Source: Clostridia bacterium (GTDB taxonomy: Bacteria; Bacillota; Clostridia; Oscillospirales; Acutalibacteraceae). Taken from it: DNA of 44,705 nucleotides. The translations under genes were made by a program, and so were the position numbers. A model generated the notes under the pieces. The model did no database searches. It worked only from the letters and a program-made list of their open reading frames with translations, and was not told the DNA's origin. Positions within the stretch are counted from its first letter, which is position 1; every line of letters starts with the position of its first letter. The stretch covers positions 1-44,705 of the forward strand of contig JAFSIW010000024.1 in assembly GCA_017439545.1 (NCBI GenBank), read 5' to 3'. Shown piece after piece: positions 6,940 through 13,975 of the stretch.

Positions 6940-6967
6940 TTGCCCCGTTTTGGGGGCGTGATATCAT
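6940..6967 (+). promoter_or_regulatory. Possible promoter of the plsC-like operon
   Basis: TTGCCC (6940-6945), a 16-bp spacer and TATCAT (6962-6967). It is weaker than the other promoters here; read-through from the upstream gene is equally possible. Confidence 0.35.
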
Positions 6968-7004
6968 TCCCATAGATTCCTTCGTGCTGTGGAGGTGCGT
7001 AATT

Positions 7005-7829
7005 TTGTATTACCGTCATGATTTAGATTATACCTATCCCGACCGTTGCGACCAGCATATGATCACCGTCAAGCATTTGCGGGACGTAAATTTAGACGAA
7101 AACTATCCATACCTGCAAAAGGGTTTTTGGTTCGGCTGTCAGCGGGCACTGTTGCAGGTGGTGATGTGTCTTGTTATGCCTTGGCTGTTGCCCATCACCC
7201 ACGGGCTGAAGATCGACGGGCGGGAGCATCTCAAGCAGAACAAGGAACTACTGAAAAACGGTGCCATCACCATCTCCAATCACGTGTTTATGTGGGACTA
7301 CCTTTGCGTGATGCGGGCGGTGCGTCCTCGGTTGATGTTTTTTCCCGCTTGGCAGACCAACTTAGAAGGCCCCAACGGGCCGTTGATCCGTATGGCAGGG
7401 GGGATCCCCATTCCCACTCAGAATCTTCGCTCCATGGTCTGCTTCAAGCGGGCAATGGAGGAGGTGCTGGCAAGTAAAACCTGGATGCACTTTTTTCCCG
7501 AAGGGTCGCTGTGGTTCTTTTATCCCGATATTCGCCCGCTGAAAAAAGCGGTGTTCCAATATGCGGTAAAATACGACCGGCCTATCGTGCCCATCACCAT
7601 GTCCTTTCGCCCCCGCAGAGGAATCACCCGTCTGTTTACCAAATCCCCCTGCGTCAACCTGCATGTGGGCGCCCCCTTGACCGCCGATCCTGCCCTTGGC
7701 AAAAAAGAGGCGATGGAGGAGCTTCACGCCCGCGCCTATCACGTGATGCAAGGAATGAACGGCATTCATCCGGGAGACCCCACCTATAACGTGGATCAGA
7801 ATATCGACCGCTATCAAAAAACCATGTAA
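7005..7829 (+). CDS. PlsC-like 1-acyl-glycerol-3-phosphate acyltransferase family protein
   Basis: This 274-residue protein carries the acyltransferase block I NHVFMWD (NHx4D, about residue 92) and block III FPEGS (about residue 164), with a hydrophobic segment (about residues 46-64) before them that should anchor it to the membrane. The family transfers acyl chains to lysophosphatidate or related acceptors in phospholipid synthesis; the acceptor here is not known. The start is the TTG at 7005, with GGAGGTG at 6991-6997, because the frame upstream runs into the previous gene and has no ribosome site. It is the first gene of a tight cluster with an ABM protein, a HAD phosphatase and an MGMT-like gene. 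Confidence 0.85.
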   Translation: MYYRHDLDYTYPDRCDQHMITVKHLRDVNLDENYPYLQKGFWFGCQRALLQVVMCLVMPWLLPITHGLKIDGREHLKQNKELLKNGAITISNHVFMWDYLCVMRAVRPRLMFFPAWQTNLEGPNGPLIRMAGGIPIPTQNLRSMVCFKRAMEEVLASKTWMHFFPEGSLWFFYPDIRPLKKAVFQYAVKYDRPIVPITMSFRPRRGITRLFTKSPCVNLHVGAPLTADPALGKKEAMEELHARAYHVMQGMNGIHPGDPTYNVDQNIDRYQKTM

Positions 7830-7838
7830 GGAGTGTTG

Positions 7839-8129
7839 ATGATGTATTGTATTGCGGTAACCTTTACCTGCTTTGACCAAAAACGGGAGGCCTTTGTGGC
7901 CCGCGTGCGGCAGGAGGGTATTTATGACGCCATTCGCAAGGAGGATGGCTGTATTTGCTACGATTATTATTTTGCCGAACAAGACCCCAATCAACTGCTG
8001 TTGGTGGAGCGGTGGGAAAGCAAAGCCCATCAGCAAGCCCACATTGCCACGCCCCATATGGACGCACTGCGCGCCTTTAAAGATGAATACGTGGCATCCA
8101 CCCTGCTGAAAGAATTTGAGGAACGGTAA
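7839..8129 (+). CDS. Antibiotic biosynthesis monooxygenase (ABM/YgiN-like) domain protein
   Basis: This protein of about 96 residues has a ferredoxin-like fold signature of the ABM family: an N-terminal strand (CIAVTFTC), the central EDGCICYDYYFAEQDPNQLLLVERWESKAHQQAH and a C-terminal helix. These are usually dimeric, heme-independent quinone or small-molecule oxygenases, or simply dimeric binding proteins. AAGGAG at 7828-7833 supports ATG 7839 (ATG 7842 is equally possible). It begins 9 bp after the acyltransferase stop and its stop codon overlaps the next start by one base, so translation is probably coupled. Confidence 0.8.
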   Translation: MMYCIAVTFTCFDQKREAFVARVRQEGIYDAIRKEDGCICYDYYFAEQDPNQLLLVERWESKAHQQAHIATPHMDALRAFKDEYVASTLLKEFEER

Positions 8130-8770
8130 TGGCGACCTATTTATTTGATTTTGACGGTACGCTGGTGGACTCTATGCCCGTCTTTGTTGCGTCTATGCTG
8201 CAGATTTTAGAAGACACCCACACCCCCTATGCCGACGATATTGTAAAAACCATCACCCCCTTGGGGCTGGTGGGAACGGCACAGTATTACGTGAGCATCG
8301 GCGTGCCCTTGACCCAAGAGGAAATTATGGAGCGGATGAAAGCGGCTATGCTGGATGCCTATTTTCATCACATCCCTGCCAAAGAGCAGGTGATCGACAC
8401 CCTGCGCCTTCTCAAAGAGCGGGGCGACAGCCTGAATATTCTCACCGCCAGCCCCCATATTACGCTGGATGCTTGCTTAAAGCGGTTGGGCATTTTCGAT
8501 TGGTTTGATCACGTGTGGTCTTGCGACGATTTTGCCACCACCAAATCCGACCCTGCCATTTATAAGGCGGCGGCGGAACAAATGGGGGTGCCTGTTGATC
8601 GGGTGCTGTTTTTGGACGATAACCTGAATGCCGATCGTACCGCCAAGGCGGCGGGGATGAAGGTGTGCGGGGTGTACGATGCGTCCTCGGCGGAGTATGC
8701 CGAGCAAATGAAGGAACAAACCGATTTTTATATTGAGGATTTTTCACAGTTACCGCCGATTGTTTGGTGA
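8129..8770 (+). CDS. HAD-superfamily hydrolase (phosphoglycolate phosphatase-like)
   Basis: This 213-residue protein has all four HAD motifs. Motif I is FDFDGTLVD (residues 6-14) with the nucleophile Asp. Motif II is LTASPH (around 109). Motif III is the Lys of TTKSDPAIYKAA (around 138), and motif IV is LFLDDNLNAD (around 159). The helical cap at about 15-80 marks a Gph/beta-phosphoglucomutase-like subfamily I enzyme. The substrate is unknown. Its ATG overlaps the TAA of the ABM gene (TAATG), so it belongs to the same operon. Confidence 0.88.
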   Translation: MATYLFDFDGTLVDSMPVFVASMLQILEDTHTPYADDIVKTITPLGLVGTAQYYVSIGVPLTQEEIMERMKAAMLDAYFHHIPAKEQVIDTLRLLKERGDSLNILTASPHITLDACLKRLGIFDWFDHVWSCDDFATTKSDPAIYKAAAEQMGVPVDRVLFLDDNLNADRTAKAAGMKVCGVYDASSAEYAEQMKEQTDFYIEDFSQLPPIVW

Positions 8771-8781
8771 AAATGGGGATA

Positions 8782-8799
8782 CTATCACGGAGGTGATAG
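8782..8799 (+). promoter_or_regulatory. Perfect dyad enclosing the ribosome site of the MGMT-like gene
   Basis: CTATCAC (8782-8788), GGAG, GTGATAG (8793-8799): a 7-bp perfect stem whose 4-base loop and first stem base form the GGAGG site used by the ATG at 8801. In RNA this would mask the ribosome site; in DNA it could be an operator. Confidence 0.5.
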
Positions 8800-8800
8800 A

Positions 8801-9109
8801 ATGACGGTGTTTGAAACAATTTATCAGGTGGTACAGCAGATCCCCTCAGGAAAAGTAGCCACCTACGGTATGGTGGCGCAACTGGCGGGGAATCCCCGCT
8901 GGGCCAGAGTGGTGGGGTATGCCCTCCATCACAATCCCTTGCCGGGGGTGATTCCCTGTCATCGGGTGGTGAATCGGCAAGGCCGACCGGCCGCAACCTT
9001 TGCCTTTGGGGGCGAGGGGGTGCAACGGCAGTTGCTGGAGGCCGAGGGAATTGTGTTTTTGCCCGATGGCTCTGTGGATCTGACCCGATACGGGTGGACG
9101 GGAGAATGA
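8801..9109 (+). CDS. MGMT-family methylated-DNA cysteine methyltransferase, catalytic domain only
   Basis: This 102-residue protein comprises only the DNA-binding/active-site domain of Ada/Ogt proteins. The helix-turn-helix PSGKVATYGMVAQLAG (residues 15-30) and RVVGYALHHNP lead to the acceptor site VIPCHRVV with Cys at about residue 52. Full MGMT proteins are about 160-180 residues; alkyltransferase-like (ATL) proteins of this size usually replace the Cys with Trp or Ala. Here the Cys is present, so it may transfer alkyl groups directly or act as an ATL-type damage sensor. Translation may be gated by the dyad at 8782-8799. Confidence 0.88.
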   Translation: MTVFETIYQVVQQIPSGKVATYGMVAQLAGNPRWARVVGYALHHNPLPGVIPCHRVVNRQGRPAATFAFGGEGVQRQLLEAEGIVFLPDGSVDLTRYGWTGE

Positions 9110-9139
9110 AAGCCGAGCGTTGCTCGGCTTTGTTTTTTT
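9109..9139 (+). terminator. Terminator after the MGMT-like gene
   Basis: AAGCCGAGC (9110-9118) pairs with GCTCGGCTT (9122-9130) and is followed by TG and T7. It ends the plsC-ABM-HAD-MGMT cluster. Confidence 0.9.
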
Positions 9140-9184
9140 GCGGATTTTTCGTCATAGAACGGAAGATTGATGTTTTTTTACGGG

Positions 9185-9694
9185 ATGTCGTGGGCGCCAT
9201 CCCCTACAAATGTTGACGTGGGTGAAGATCCGATACGTTACATAAACGTAAAATACAGACAACCCACGTCTGCGATTTATCGCAACCACGAAACATTTTC
9301 CGTGGTTGCCCGTAGGGGAGGGGCTCTGTCCCCTCCCGTTTTGTTTATCCTATCCCGTTTATCGTAGGGGCGGGCGTCCCCGACCGCCCGTGGGTTGGAC
9401 AGCAACACCGCCCTTTGCCTCCCTCCACGAGGGAGGTGGATTTTTGCGAAGCAAAAAGACGGAGGGAGTAAAAGGGGAACGCGGATTCTTCACTTCGTTC
9501 AGAATGACACCTTGGTTATAAAATCACCCCCCAATACGTCACATAAACGTAAAATACAGACAACCCACGTGTGCGGATTTATCGCAACCACGAAACATTT
9601 TCCGTGATTGCCCGTAGGGGAGGGGCTCTGTCCCCTCCCGTTTTGAATGATCTCCCTTTTGTTTCGTAGGGGCGGGCGTCCTCGACCGCCCGTC
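9185..9694 (+). repeat. Composite interspersed repeat block (two copies, plus orientation)
   Basis: The modules recur in order. A segment with CATAAACGTAAAATACAGAC is at 9241-9260 and 9542-9561. Next come CGCAACCACGAAACATTTTC, then CGTAGGGGAGGGGCTCTGTC (9311-9330 and 9613-9632), then a GTAGGGGCGGGCGTC module (9364 and 9667). Between the copies are a CCTCC/GGAGG palindrome (about 9418-9440) and a TTCTTCACTTCGTTCAGAAT module. The same modules appear in reverse orientation at 31300-31963. No coding potential is convincing: peptides such as RRGGALSPP arise by chance. It fills the whole gap between 9139 and the next promoter. Confidence 0.85.
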
Positions 9695-9709
9695 ATCCGC
9701 ATTTTTTCA

Positions 9710-9738
9710 TTGACGAATCCCGTTCTTTTTGATACAAT
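9710..9738 (+). promoter_or_regulatory. Sigma-A promoter of the NSS transporter gene
   Basis: TTGACG (9710-9715), a 17-bp spacer and TACAAT (9733-9738) with TGA before the -10. It begins just 16 bp after the repeat block, and its position shows that the reading frame upstream of 9770 is not translated. Confidence 0.8.
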
Positions 9739-9769
9739 CACTATAGCAATTCTCAAAGGAGTGTTTTTT

Positions 9770-11170
9770 ATGGAACGCGAACGGTTAGGCAGTCGTCTCG
9801 GTTTTATTTTGCTGAGCGCCGGTTGTGCCATCGGGGTGGGGAACGTATGGAAATTCCCCTATATGGCGGGTCAATACGGCGGCGGTGCCTTTGTGCTGAT
9901 CTACCTCATCTTTTTATTTATTCTCGGCTTGCCGGTTATGGTGATGGAGTTCTCCTTAGGACGTGCCAGTCAGGCCAGTCCGGTGAAACTCTATCAAAAA
10001 TTGGAAAAGCCCGGTCAAAAATGGCATTTTCACGGCTACGGCGCGCTGGTTGCCAACTTTTTGCTCATGATGTTCTACTCCTCGGTCACCGGTTGGATCC
10101 TGTATTATTTTGTCTCTTTCTTAAAAGGGGATATGACCGGTATTACCAACGAAGCTTCGGTCAAGTTGTTTGACAATATGCTTGCCAATCCTACTGTGAT
10201 GGTAGGTTTTATGGCCATCGTTGTGGTGTTGGGCTTCCTTATTTTGTCTTTCGGTTTGCAAAAAGGGGTAGAGCGTGTTACCAAATATATGATGATTGCT
10301 TTGCTGGGACTGATGATCTTGCTTGCGGTGCACAGCTTTACGCTGGACGGCGCCAAAGAAGGCCTGTCCTTTTACTTAAAGCCCGACCTTTCTAAAATCA
10401 ACGGCAATGTGATCGTAGGGGCCATGAACCAATCCTTCTTCACCTTGAGTCTTGGCATTGGCTCTATGGCGATCTTTGGCAGTTACATCGGCAAAGAACG
10501 GTCGCTGATGGGGGAATCGCTGAACATTTTGATTCTCGACACCTTTGTGGCGGTAACCGCAGGGCTGATTATCTTTCCCGCCTGCTTCACCTTTGACGTT
10601 GAGCCCGGCGCAGGCCCCGGTTTGCTGTTTGTGGCCATGGCTAAAGTGTTCAACAATATGAGCGGCGGTCGCTGGTGGGGCAGCCTGTTCTTCTTGTTTA
10701 TGTTCTTTGCGGCTATGTCCACCATTCTCGCTGTGTTCGAAAACATTCTCGCCTGCGTGCGGGAACTGACCGGTTGGGGGCGCAAAAAAACCAGTCTGAT
10801 CTGCGGTGCGGCCATGCTGGTTCTGGCCCTGCCCTGTGCGTTGGGCTACAACCTGTGGTCAGATTTCCATCCCTTCACTTCCTCCTCTACCGTGCTGGAT
10901 TTAGAGGACTTTTTGGTCAGCAACTGCTTCCTCCCATTGGGGGCGCTGTGCTATGTGCTGTTTTGCGTCAGCCGCTACGGTTGGGGATTTGACAACTTTA
11001 TTGCCGAAGCCAATGCAGGCAAGGGGATGAAACTGAAACGGTGGATGCGTCCTTATCTCACCTACGTGTTGCCGGTTGCCATTTTGGCGCTGTTTATCAT
11101 CGGCATCTTCACCTTTAAATTTGCCGATGACTTCACCCTTTGGGGACAGGTAAAAGCCCTGCTTGCCTAA
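9770..11170 (+). CDS. Sodium:neurotransmitter symporter (NSS) family transporter
   Basis: This 466-residue polytopic membrane protein belongs to the LeuT/MhsT-type Na+-coupled amino acid symporters. The family signature lies in TM1: SAGCAIGVGNVWKFPYMAGQ (about 17-36), the unwound helix that holds sodium and substrate. GLPVMVMEFSLGR (about 57-69) and the TM6-like region SFFTLSLGIGSMAIFGSYIG follow. About 11 hydrophobic segments are visible, as in other bacterial NSS proteins. The substrate is probably an amino acid. ATG 9770 follows AAAGGAG; the open frame from 9647 is repeat sequence. It is a monocistronic unit between its own promoter and terminator. Confidence 0.93.
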   Translation: MERERLGSRLGFILLSAGCAIGVGNVWKFPYMAGQYGGGAFVLIYLIFLFILGLPVMVMEFSLGRASQASPVKLYQKLEKPGQKWHFHGYGALVANFLLMMFYSSVTGWILYYFVSFLKGDMTGITNEASVKLFDNMLANPTVMVGFMAIVVVLGFLILSFGLQKGVERVTKYMMIALLGLMILLAVHSFTLDGAKEGLSFYLKPDLSKINGNVIVGAMNQSFFTLSLGIGSMAIFGSYIGKERSLMGESLNILILDTFVAVTAGLIIFPACFTFDVEPGAGPGLLFVAMAKVFNNMSGGRWWGSLFFLFMFFAAMSTILAVFENILACVRELTGWGRKKTSLICGAAMLVLALPCALGYNLWSDFHPFTSSSTVLDLEDFLVSNCFLPLGALCYVLFCVSRYGWGFDNFIAEANAGKGMKLKRWMRPYLTYVLPVAILALFIIGIFTFKFADDFTLWGQVKALLA

Positions 11171-11177
11171 AACCTCA

Positions 11178-11209
11178 CCCACCCTTGCCAATGATGAGGG
11201 TGGGTTTTT
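11178..11209 (+). terminator. Terminator after the NSS transporter gene
   Basis: CCCACCCTT (11178-11186) pairs with GAGGGTGGG (11196-11204) and is followed by T5. Confidence 0.8.
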
Positions 11210-11230
11210 GCTTGCGGAAAGAAGAATAGG

Positions 11231-11259
11231 TTGTCATTTTGTCTCATTTGTGATATATT
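11231..11259 (+). promoter_or_regulatory. Promoter of the DUF2752/ZIP gene pair
   Basis: TTGTCA (11231-11236), a 17-bp spacer and TATATT (11254-11259) preceded by TGA. It rules out the apparent upstream start codon at 11231 for the next gene. Confidence 0.6.
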
Positions 11260-11275
11260 GATAGTGGTGAATCAA

Positions 11276-11635
11276 ATGAATTGGCTGTCTGACTGGAAAA
11301 AGAAACTCACCCACGGGGTGGGGTATAAACTGAGCACCACCTTGTTTGTGGCTGTGGCGGCAGGGATCATGATCGGGTTTTCTCTGCCTTGTCCTTTTAT
11401 GCGGTTTTTGCACGTTCCCTGTTTGGGATGCGGAATGTCTCGTGCGTGGCTTTCGGTGTTGCGGTTGGATTTTGCTGCCGCATTGTCTCATCACTTGATG
11501 TTTTGGTCGGTGCCGCCGATGGTGCTGTGCTTTTGGCTGAATTGGGAGCCGTTTCAAAAGCGTTGGTGCAATACCCTACTGTATGGGGTGGTGTTGGCGG
11601 GTTTTGCCGTCAACTGGTTGATTCATTTACTGTAA
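11276..11635 (+). CDS. DUF2752 family small membrane protein
   Basis: This 119-residue protein has the family signature of spaced cysteines leading to a GCGMSRA block: PCPFMRFLHVPCLGCGMSRAW (with one extra preceding Pro) at about residues 38-57. Three hydrophobic segments flank it (about 20-37, 70-88 and 98-116). DUF2752 proteins have no assigned biochemical role; the cysteines could bind a metal. The start ATG 11276 has only a weak GTGGTGA site but lies just after the promoter. It ends 16 bp before the ZIP transporter gene, so the two are probably co-transcribed, which fits loosely with a metal-related function (inference). Confidence 0.82.
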   Translation: MNWLSDWKKKLTHGVGYKLSTTLFVAVAAGIMIGFSLPCPFMRFLHVPCLGCGMSRAWLSVLRLDFAAALSHHLMFWSVPPMVLCFWLNWEPFQKRWCNTLLYGVVLAGFAVNWLIHLL

Positions 11636-11651
11636 GAAGGGGGAGCAGGCA

Positions 11652-12404
11652 ATGCAAATGGTACTGATTACCGCTCTTGGTGTGGGCGGCGCCACCGTGT
11701 TTGGTGCACTGGTGGGTTTTGTATTTAAAAAGATGTCCCACAAATTTTCCGACATCGTGTTGTCTTTTGCGGCAGGGGTGATGCTTGCGGCGGCGGTGCT
11801 GGGTCTGATTCTGCCTTCTCTGGAATACGGCGGTAAGCACAGCTGGTTGGTTACGGTGGCAGGGGTGTTTTGCGGCGCTATCTGCCTGAACGTGATCGAC
11901 AAGATCGTGCCCCATCTGCATCAGATGGTGGGGGTAGAGCCCGAAGCCCATCCCAGCGCCGATTTAAGCAAGGTGCTGTTGTTCGTTACCGCCATAGCCA
12001 TCCATAATCTGCCCGAAGGCATTGCCGCAGGGGTAGGATTTGGCTCGGGTGATACCGAAGGCGCATTGCTGATTGCAGGGGGCATTGCTTTGCAGAATAT
12101 CCCCGAGGGGATGGTTATTATCGGCCCTATGCTGTCGGCAGGCGTTTCGCCCGGCAAAACCTTCGTGATCGCCTTACTGACCGGTGTGATCGAAGTGGTG
12201 GGCGCCCTATTGGGCTATTTTGCGGTGAGCATTGCCACCGTGATCTTGCCCTTTGCCCTCGCCTTTGCGGGGGGGACGATGCTGTACGTGGTCAGCGATG
12301 AAATGATTCCCGAAACCCATCACGACGGGGGACAGCGGGGCGCCACCTACGCGTTGCTGGTGGGCTTTTGCGTGATGCTGGTCAGCGACGTGTTGTTGGG
12401 ATAG
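11652..12404 (+). CDS. ZIP-family divalent metal transporter (ZupT-like)
   Basis: This 250-residue protein has about eight membrane segments and both metal-site helices: HNLPEGIAAGVGFG (about residues 118-131) and QNIPEGMVIIGP (about 149-160), the paired HNxPEG/xNxPEG motifs of ZIP transporters. A histidine-containing loop (HLHQM...EAHPS, about 91-106) precedes them, as in other ZIPs. It would import Zn2+, Fe2+ or a similar ion. AAGGGGGAG lies upstream of the ATG. It sits in an apparent two-gene operon with the DUF2752 gene. No Zur-type operator was recognised. Confidence 0.93.
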   Translation: MQMVLITALGVGGATVFGALVGFVFKKMSHKFSDIVLSFAAGVMLAAAVLGLILPSLEYGGKHSWLVTVAGVFCGAICLNVIDKIVPHLHQMVGVEPEAHPSADLSKVLLFVTAIAIHNLPEGIAAGVGFGSGDTEGALLIAGGIALQNIPEGMVIIGPMLSAGVSPGKTFVIALLTGVIEVVGALLGYFAVSIATVILPFALAFAGGTMLYVVSDEMIPETHHDGGQRGATYALLVGFCVMLVSDVLLG

Positions 12405-12531
12405 TTCTATTCCTTTGGAATCGGGCATACACATTATTGAATTACGTTGACAGGGCTTGTGAAGTTGCACAAAAACCGAGTTGATCTTTTTGCAGATTTC
12501 ACAAAATATTTGCTTTTTTTACAAAATACGA

Positions 12532-12560
12532 TTGACACCATTATAAATCAGGTGTATAAT
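12532..12560 (+). promoter_or_regulatory. Consensus sigma-A promoter of the TM2-like gene
   Basis: TTGACA (12532-12537), exactly 17 bp, TATAAT (12555-12560): a perfect consensus, which suggests strong constitutive expression. Confidence 0.92.
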
Positions 12561-12590
12561 ATGAACACACTATTAACAGGAGGATTTATC

Positions 12591-12836
12591 ATGAACAAAA
12601 CTACTTTTGGTATCTTGACTCTGCTCTTCAATGCTTACGGCGTACCCTGCTTTATCCAAGGCAACACCAAAGCCGGCATCCTGCGTATCGTTTTGGGTAT
12701 TGTTACCTGCGGTATCTTGGCTGTTTACAACGAAATCGTAGGCATCATTCTGGGCATCAAAATTCTGAAAATGACTGATGAAGAATTTGAAGCTCAAAAA
12801 GGCACTTTCGATGCCGGTATCCCCAAGATGCAATAA
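12591..12836 (+). CDS. Small TM2-domain-like membrane protein
   Basis: This 81-residue protein has two hydrophobic hairpin segments (about 5-20 and 30-57) around a turn resembling the TM2 domain (GxxxxFIQGNTKAGILR in place of the usual GxHrFYlGk). It ends in a charged tail, KMTDEEFEAQKGTFD. TM2 proteins are small bacterial membrane proteins of unknown role. The start at 12591 has the ribosome site CAGGAGG (12578-12584); the longer frame from 12447 runs through the promoter. The perfect promoter and following terminator mark it as a strongly expressed single gene. Confidence 0.82.
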   Translation: MNKTTFGILTLLFNAYGVPCFIQGNTKAGILRIVLGIVTCGILAVYNEIVGIILGIKILKMTDEEFEAQKGTFDAGIPKMQ

Positions 12837-12853
12837 GCTTCCATTTAAAAATT

Positions 12854-12880
12854 GCTCCGACTGCGGTCGGAGCTTTTTTT
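12854..12880 (+). terminator. Terminator after the TM2-like gene
   Basis: GCTCCGAC (12854-12861) pairs with GTCGGAGC (12866-12873), with a short loop and T7. Confidence 0.93.
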
Positions 12881-12881
12881 G

Positions 12882-12910
12882 TTGCAATTCCCATTCACCT
12901 GTGGTATAAT
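12882..12910 (+). promoter_or_regulatory. Sigma-A promoter of the cysteine synthase gene
   Basis: TTGCAA (12882-12887), a 17-bp spacer and TATAAT (12905-12910). It starts directly after the preceding terminator. The 31-bp gap to the ATG leaves no room for a long regulatory leader such as a T-box. Confidence 0.8.
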
Positions 12911-12941
12911 CCATTCATATTATAGTTTGAGGGATTCACGT

Positions 12942-13868
12942 ATGATTTGTAATACCATTTTAGATGCCATGGGCAACACCCCCATCATTCGTCTGCAACA
13001 CATGACCGGTCCGGAGGATGCCGAGATTCTGGTGAAGTTTGAAGGACTTAACGTGGGCGGCTCTATCAAGACCCGTACGGCATACAATATGATTTTAGAT
13101 GCAGAACAAAAAGGACTGCTTCACGAAAACACCGTGATCGTAGAGCCCACCAGCGGCAACCAAGGCATTGGTCTTGCTCTTGTGGGTGCGGTGCGGGGCT
13201 ATCAGGTGAAAATCATTATGCCCGACTCGGTGAGCGAAGAACGGCGCAAGCTGGTGGAGCATTACGGCGCACAGGTCATTCTGGTGCACGACGCAGGGGA
13301 CATTGGGGAGTGCATTGAAGAATGCCTGCGGCTGGCTTTGCAAATGAAAGCCGAAGACCCCAACGTGTTTGTTCCCCAACAGTTCGAAAATCCCGCCAAC
13401 CCCGCCATTCAGCGCTCCGCCACCGCGGGGGAGATTCTGGAACAGGTGAACGGGCCCATCCACGGCTTTTGTTCGGGCATCGGCACCGGCGGCACCATTA
13501 CGGGAATCGGGGAAGTGCTCAAAGAAGCCAATCCCACCATGACCATCTGGGCGGTAGAGCCGGAAAATGCTGCTATTTTGTCGGGCGGTTCCATCGGCAC
13601 TCACGTGCAAATGGGCATTGGCGACGGGATCATTCCTGCCATTTTAAACCAAGAAATTTATGACGGCGTGTGCATCGTCAAAGACGAAGAAGCCCTGAAG
13701 GCCTCTAAGGATCTGGCGGCCAAAGAGGGGATTATGTGCGGCATTTCCAGCGGCACTAACGTGGCCGCCGCCATGCGGCTTGCCAAGCTGTTGGGCAAAG
13801 GCAAAACGGTGGTCACCGTGCTGCCCGATACCGCCGAGCGGTATTTTTCCACCCCGTTATTTGAATAA
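12942..13868 (+). CDS. cysK: Cysteine synthase-family PLP enzyme (O-acetylserine sulfhydrylase-like)
   Basis: This 308-residue fold-type II PLP enzyme has the expected blocks. MGNTPIIRLQ is near the N-terminus. The PLP lysine is in GGSIKTRTA (about residue 40). The substrate loop is PTSGNQGIGLA (about 68-78), and the phosphate-binding loop is GIGTGGT (about 181-187). SSGTN and LPDTAERYFSTPLF lie near the end. The reaction would be O-acetylserine plus sulfide giving cysteine. Lys is followed by Thr-Arg rather than the common Asp-Arg, so a variant substrate or subfamily is possible. The start ATG 12942 has GAGGG upstream. It has its own promoter and terminator. Confidence 0.88.
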   Translation: MICNTILDAMGNTPIIRLQHMTGPEDAEILVKFEGLNVGGSIKTRTAYNMILDAEQKGLLHENTVIVEPTSGNQGIGLALVGAVRGYQVKIIMPDSVSEERRKLVEHYGAQVILVHDAGDIGECIEECLRLALQMKAEDPNVFVPQQFENPANPAIQRSATAGEILEQVNGPIHGFCSGIGTGGTITGIGEVLKEANPTMTIWAVEPENAAILSGGSIGTHVQMGIGDGIIPAILNQEIYDGVCIVKDEEALKASKDLAAKEGIMCGISSGTNVAAAMRLAKLLGKGKTVVTVLPDTAERYFSTPLFE

Positions 13869-13873
13869 AATTC

Positions 13874-13906
13874 AACCGAGTCATTGAAAGGAATGGCTCG
13901 GTTTTT
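13874..13906 (+). terminator. Terminator after the cysteine synthase gene
   Basis: AACCGAGTCATT (13874-13885) pairs with AATGGCTCGGTT (13892-13903) with one G-T pair, followed by T-rich sequence. Confidence 0.85.
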
Positions 13907-13917
13907 GGCTTTCACAG

Positions 13918-13945
13918 TTGCCTTTTGGTTACGGTGTGGTATAAT
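13918..13945 (+). promoter_or_regulatory. Promoter (extended -10) of the nucleoside hydrolase-like gene
   Basis: TTGCCT (13918-13923), a 16-bp spacer and TATAAT (13940-13945) preceded by TGG (extended -10). Confidence 0.7.
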
Positions 13946-13975
13946 AGTATCAATCAAGAAAAGGGAGGCGGCAGG

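Noticed and set aside
8460..9200. 246-codon minus-strand frame over the HAD and MGMT genes
   Set aside because: It is Pro/Arg-rich antisense of two well supported genes and has no start signals.
9647..9769. N-terminal extension of the NSS transporter
   Set aside because: It is composed of repeat sequence and includes the promoter at 9710-9738; the true start at 9770 has a ribosome site.
12911..12941. T-box or other riboswitch before the cysteine synthase gene
   Set aside because: Only about 31 bp lie between the -10 and the start codon, too short for such a leader.
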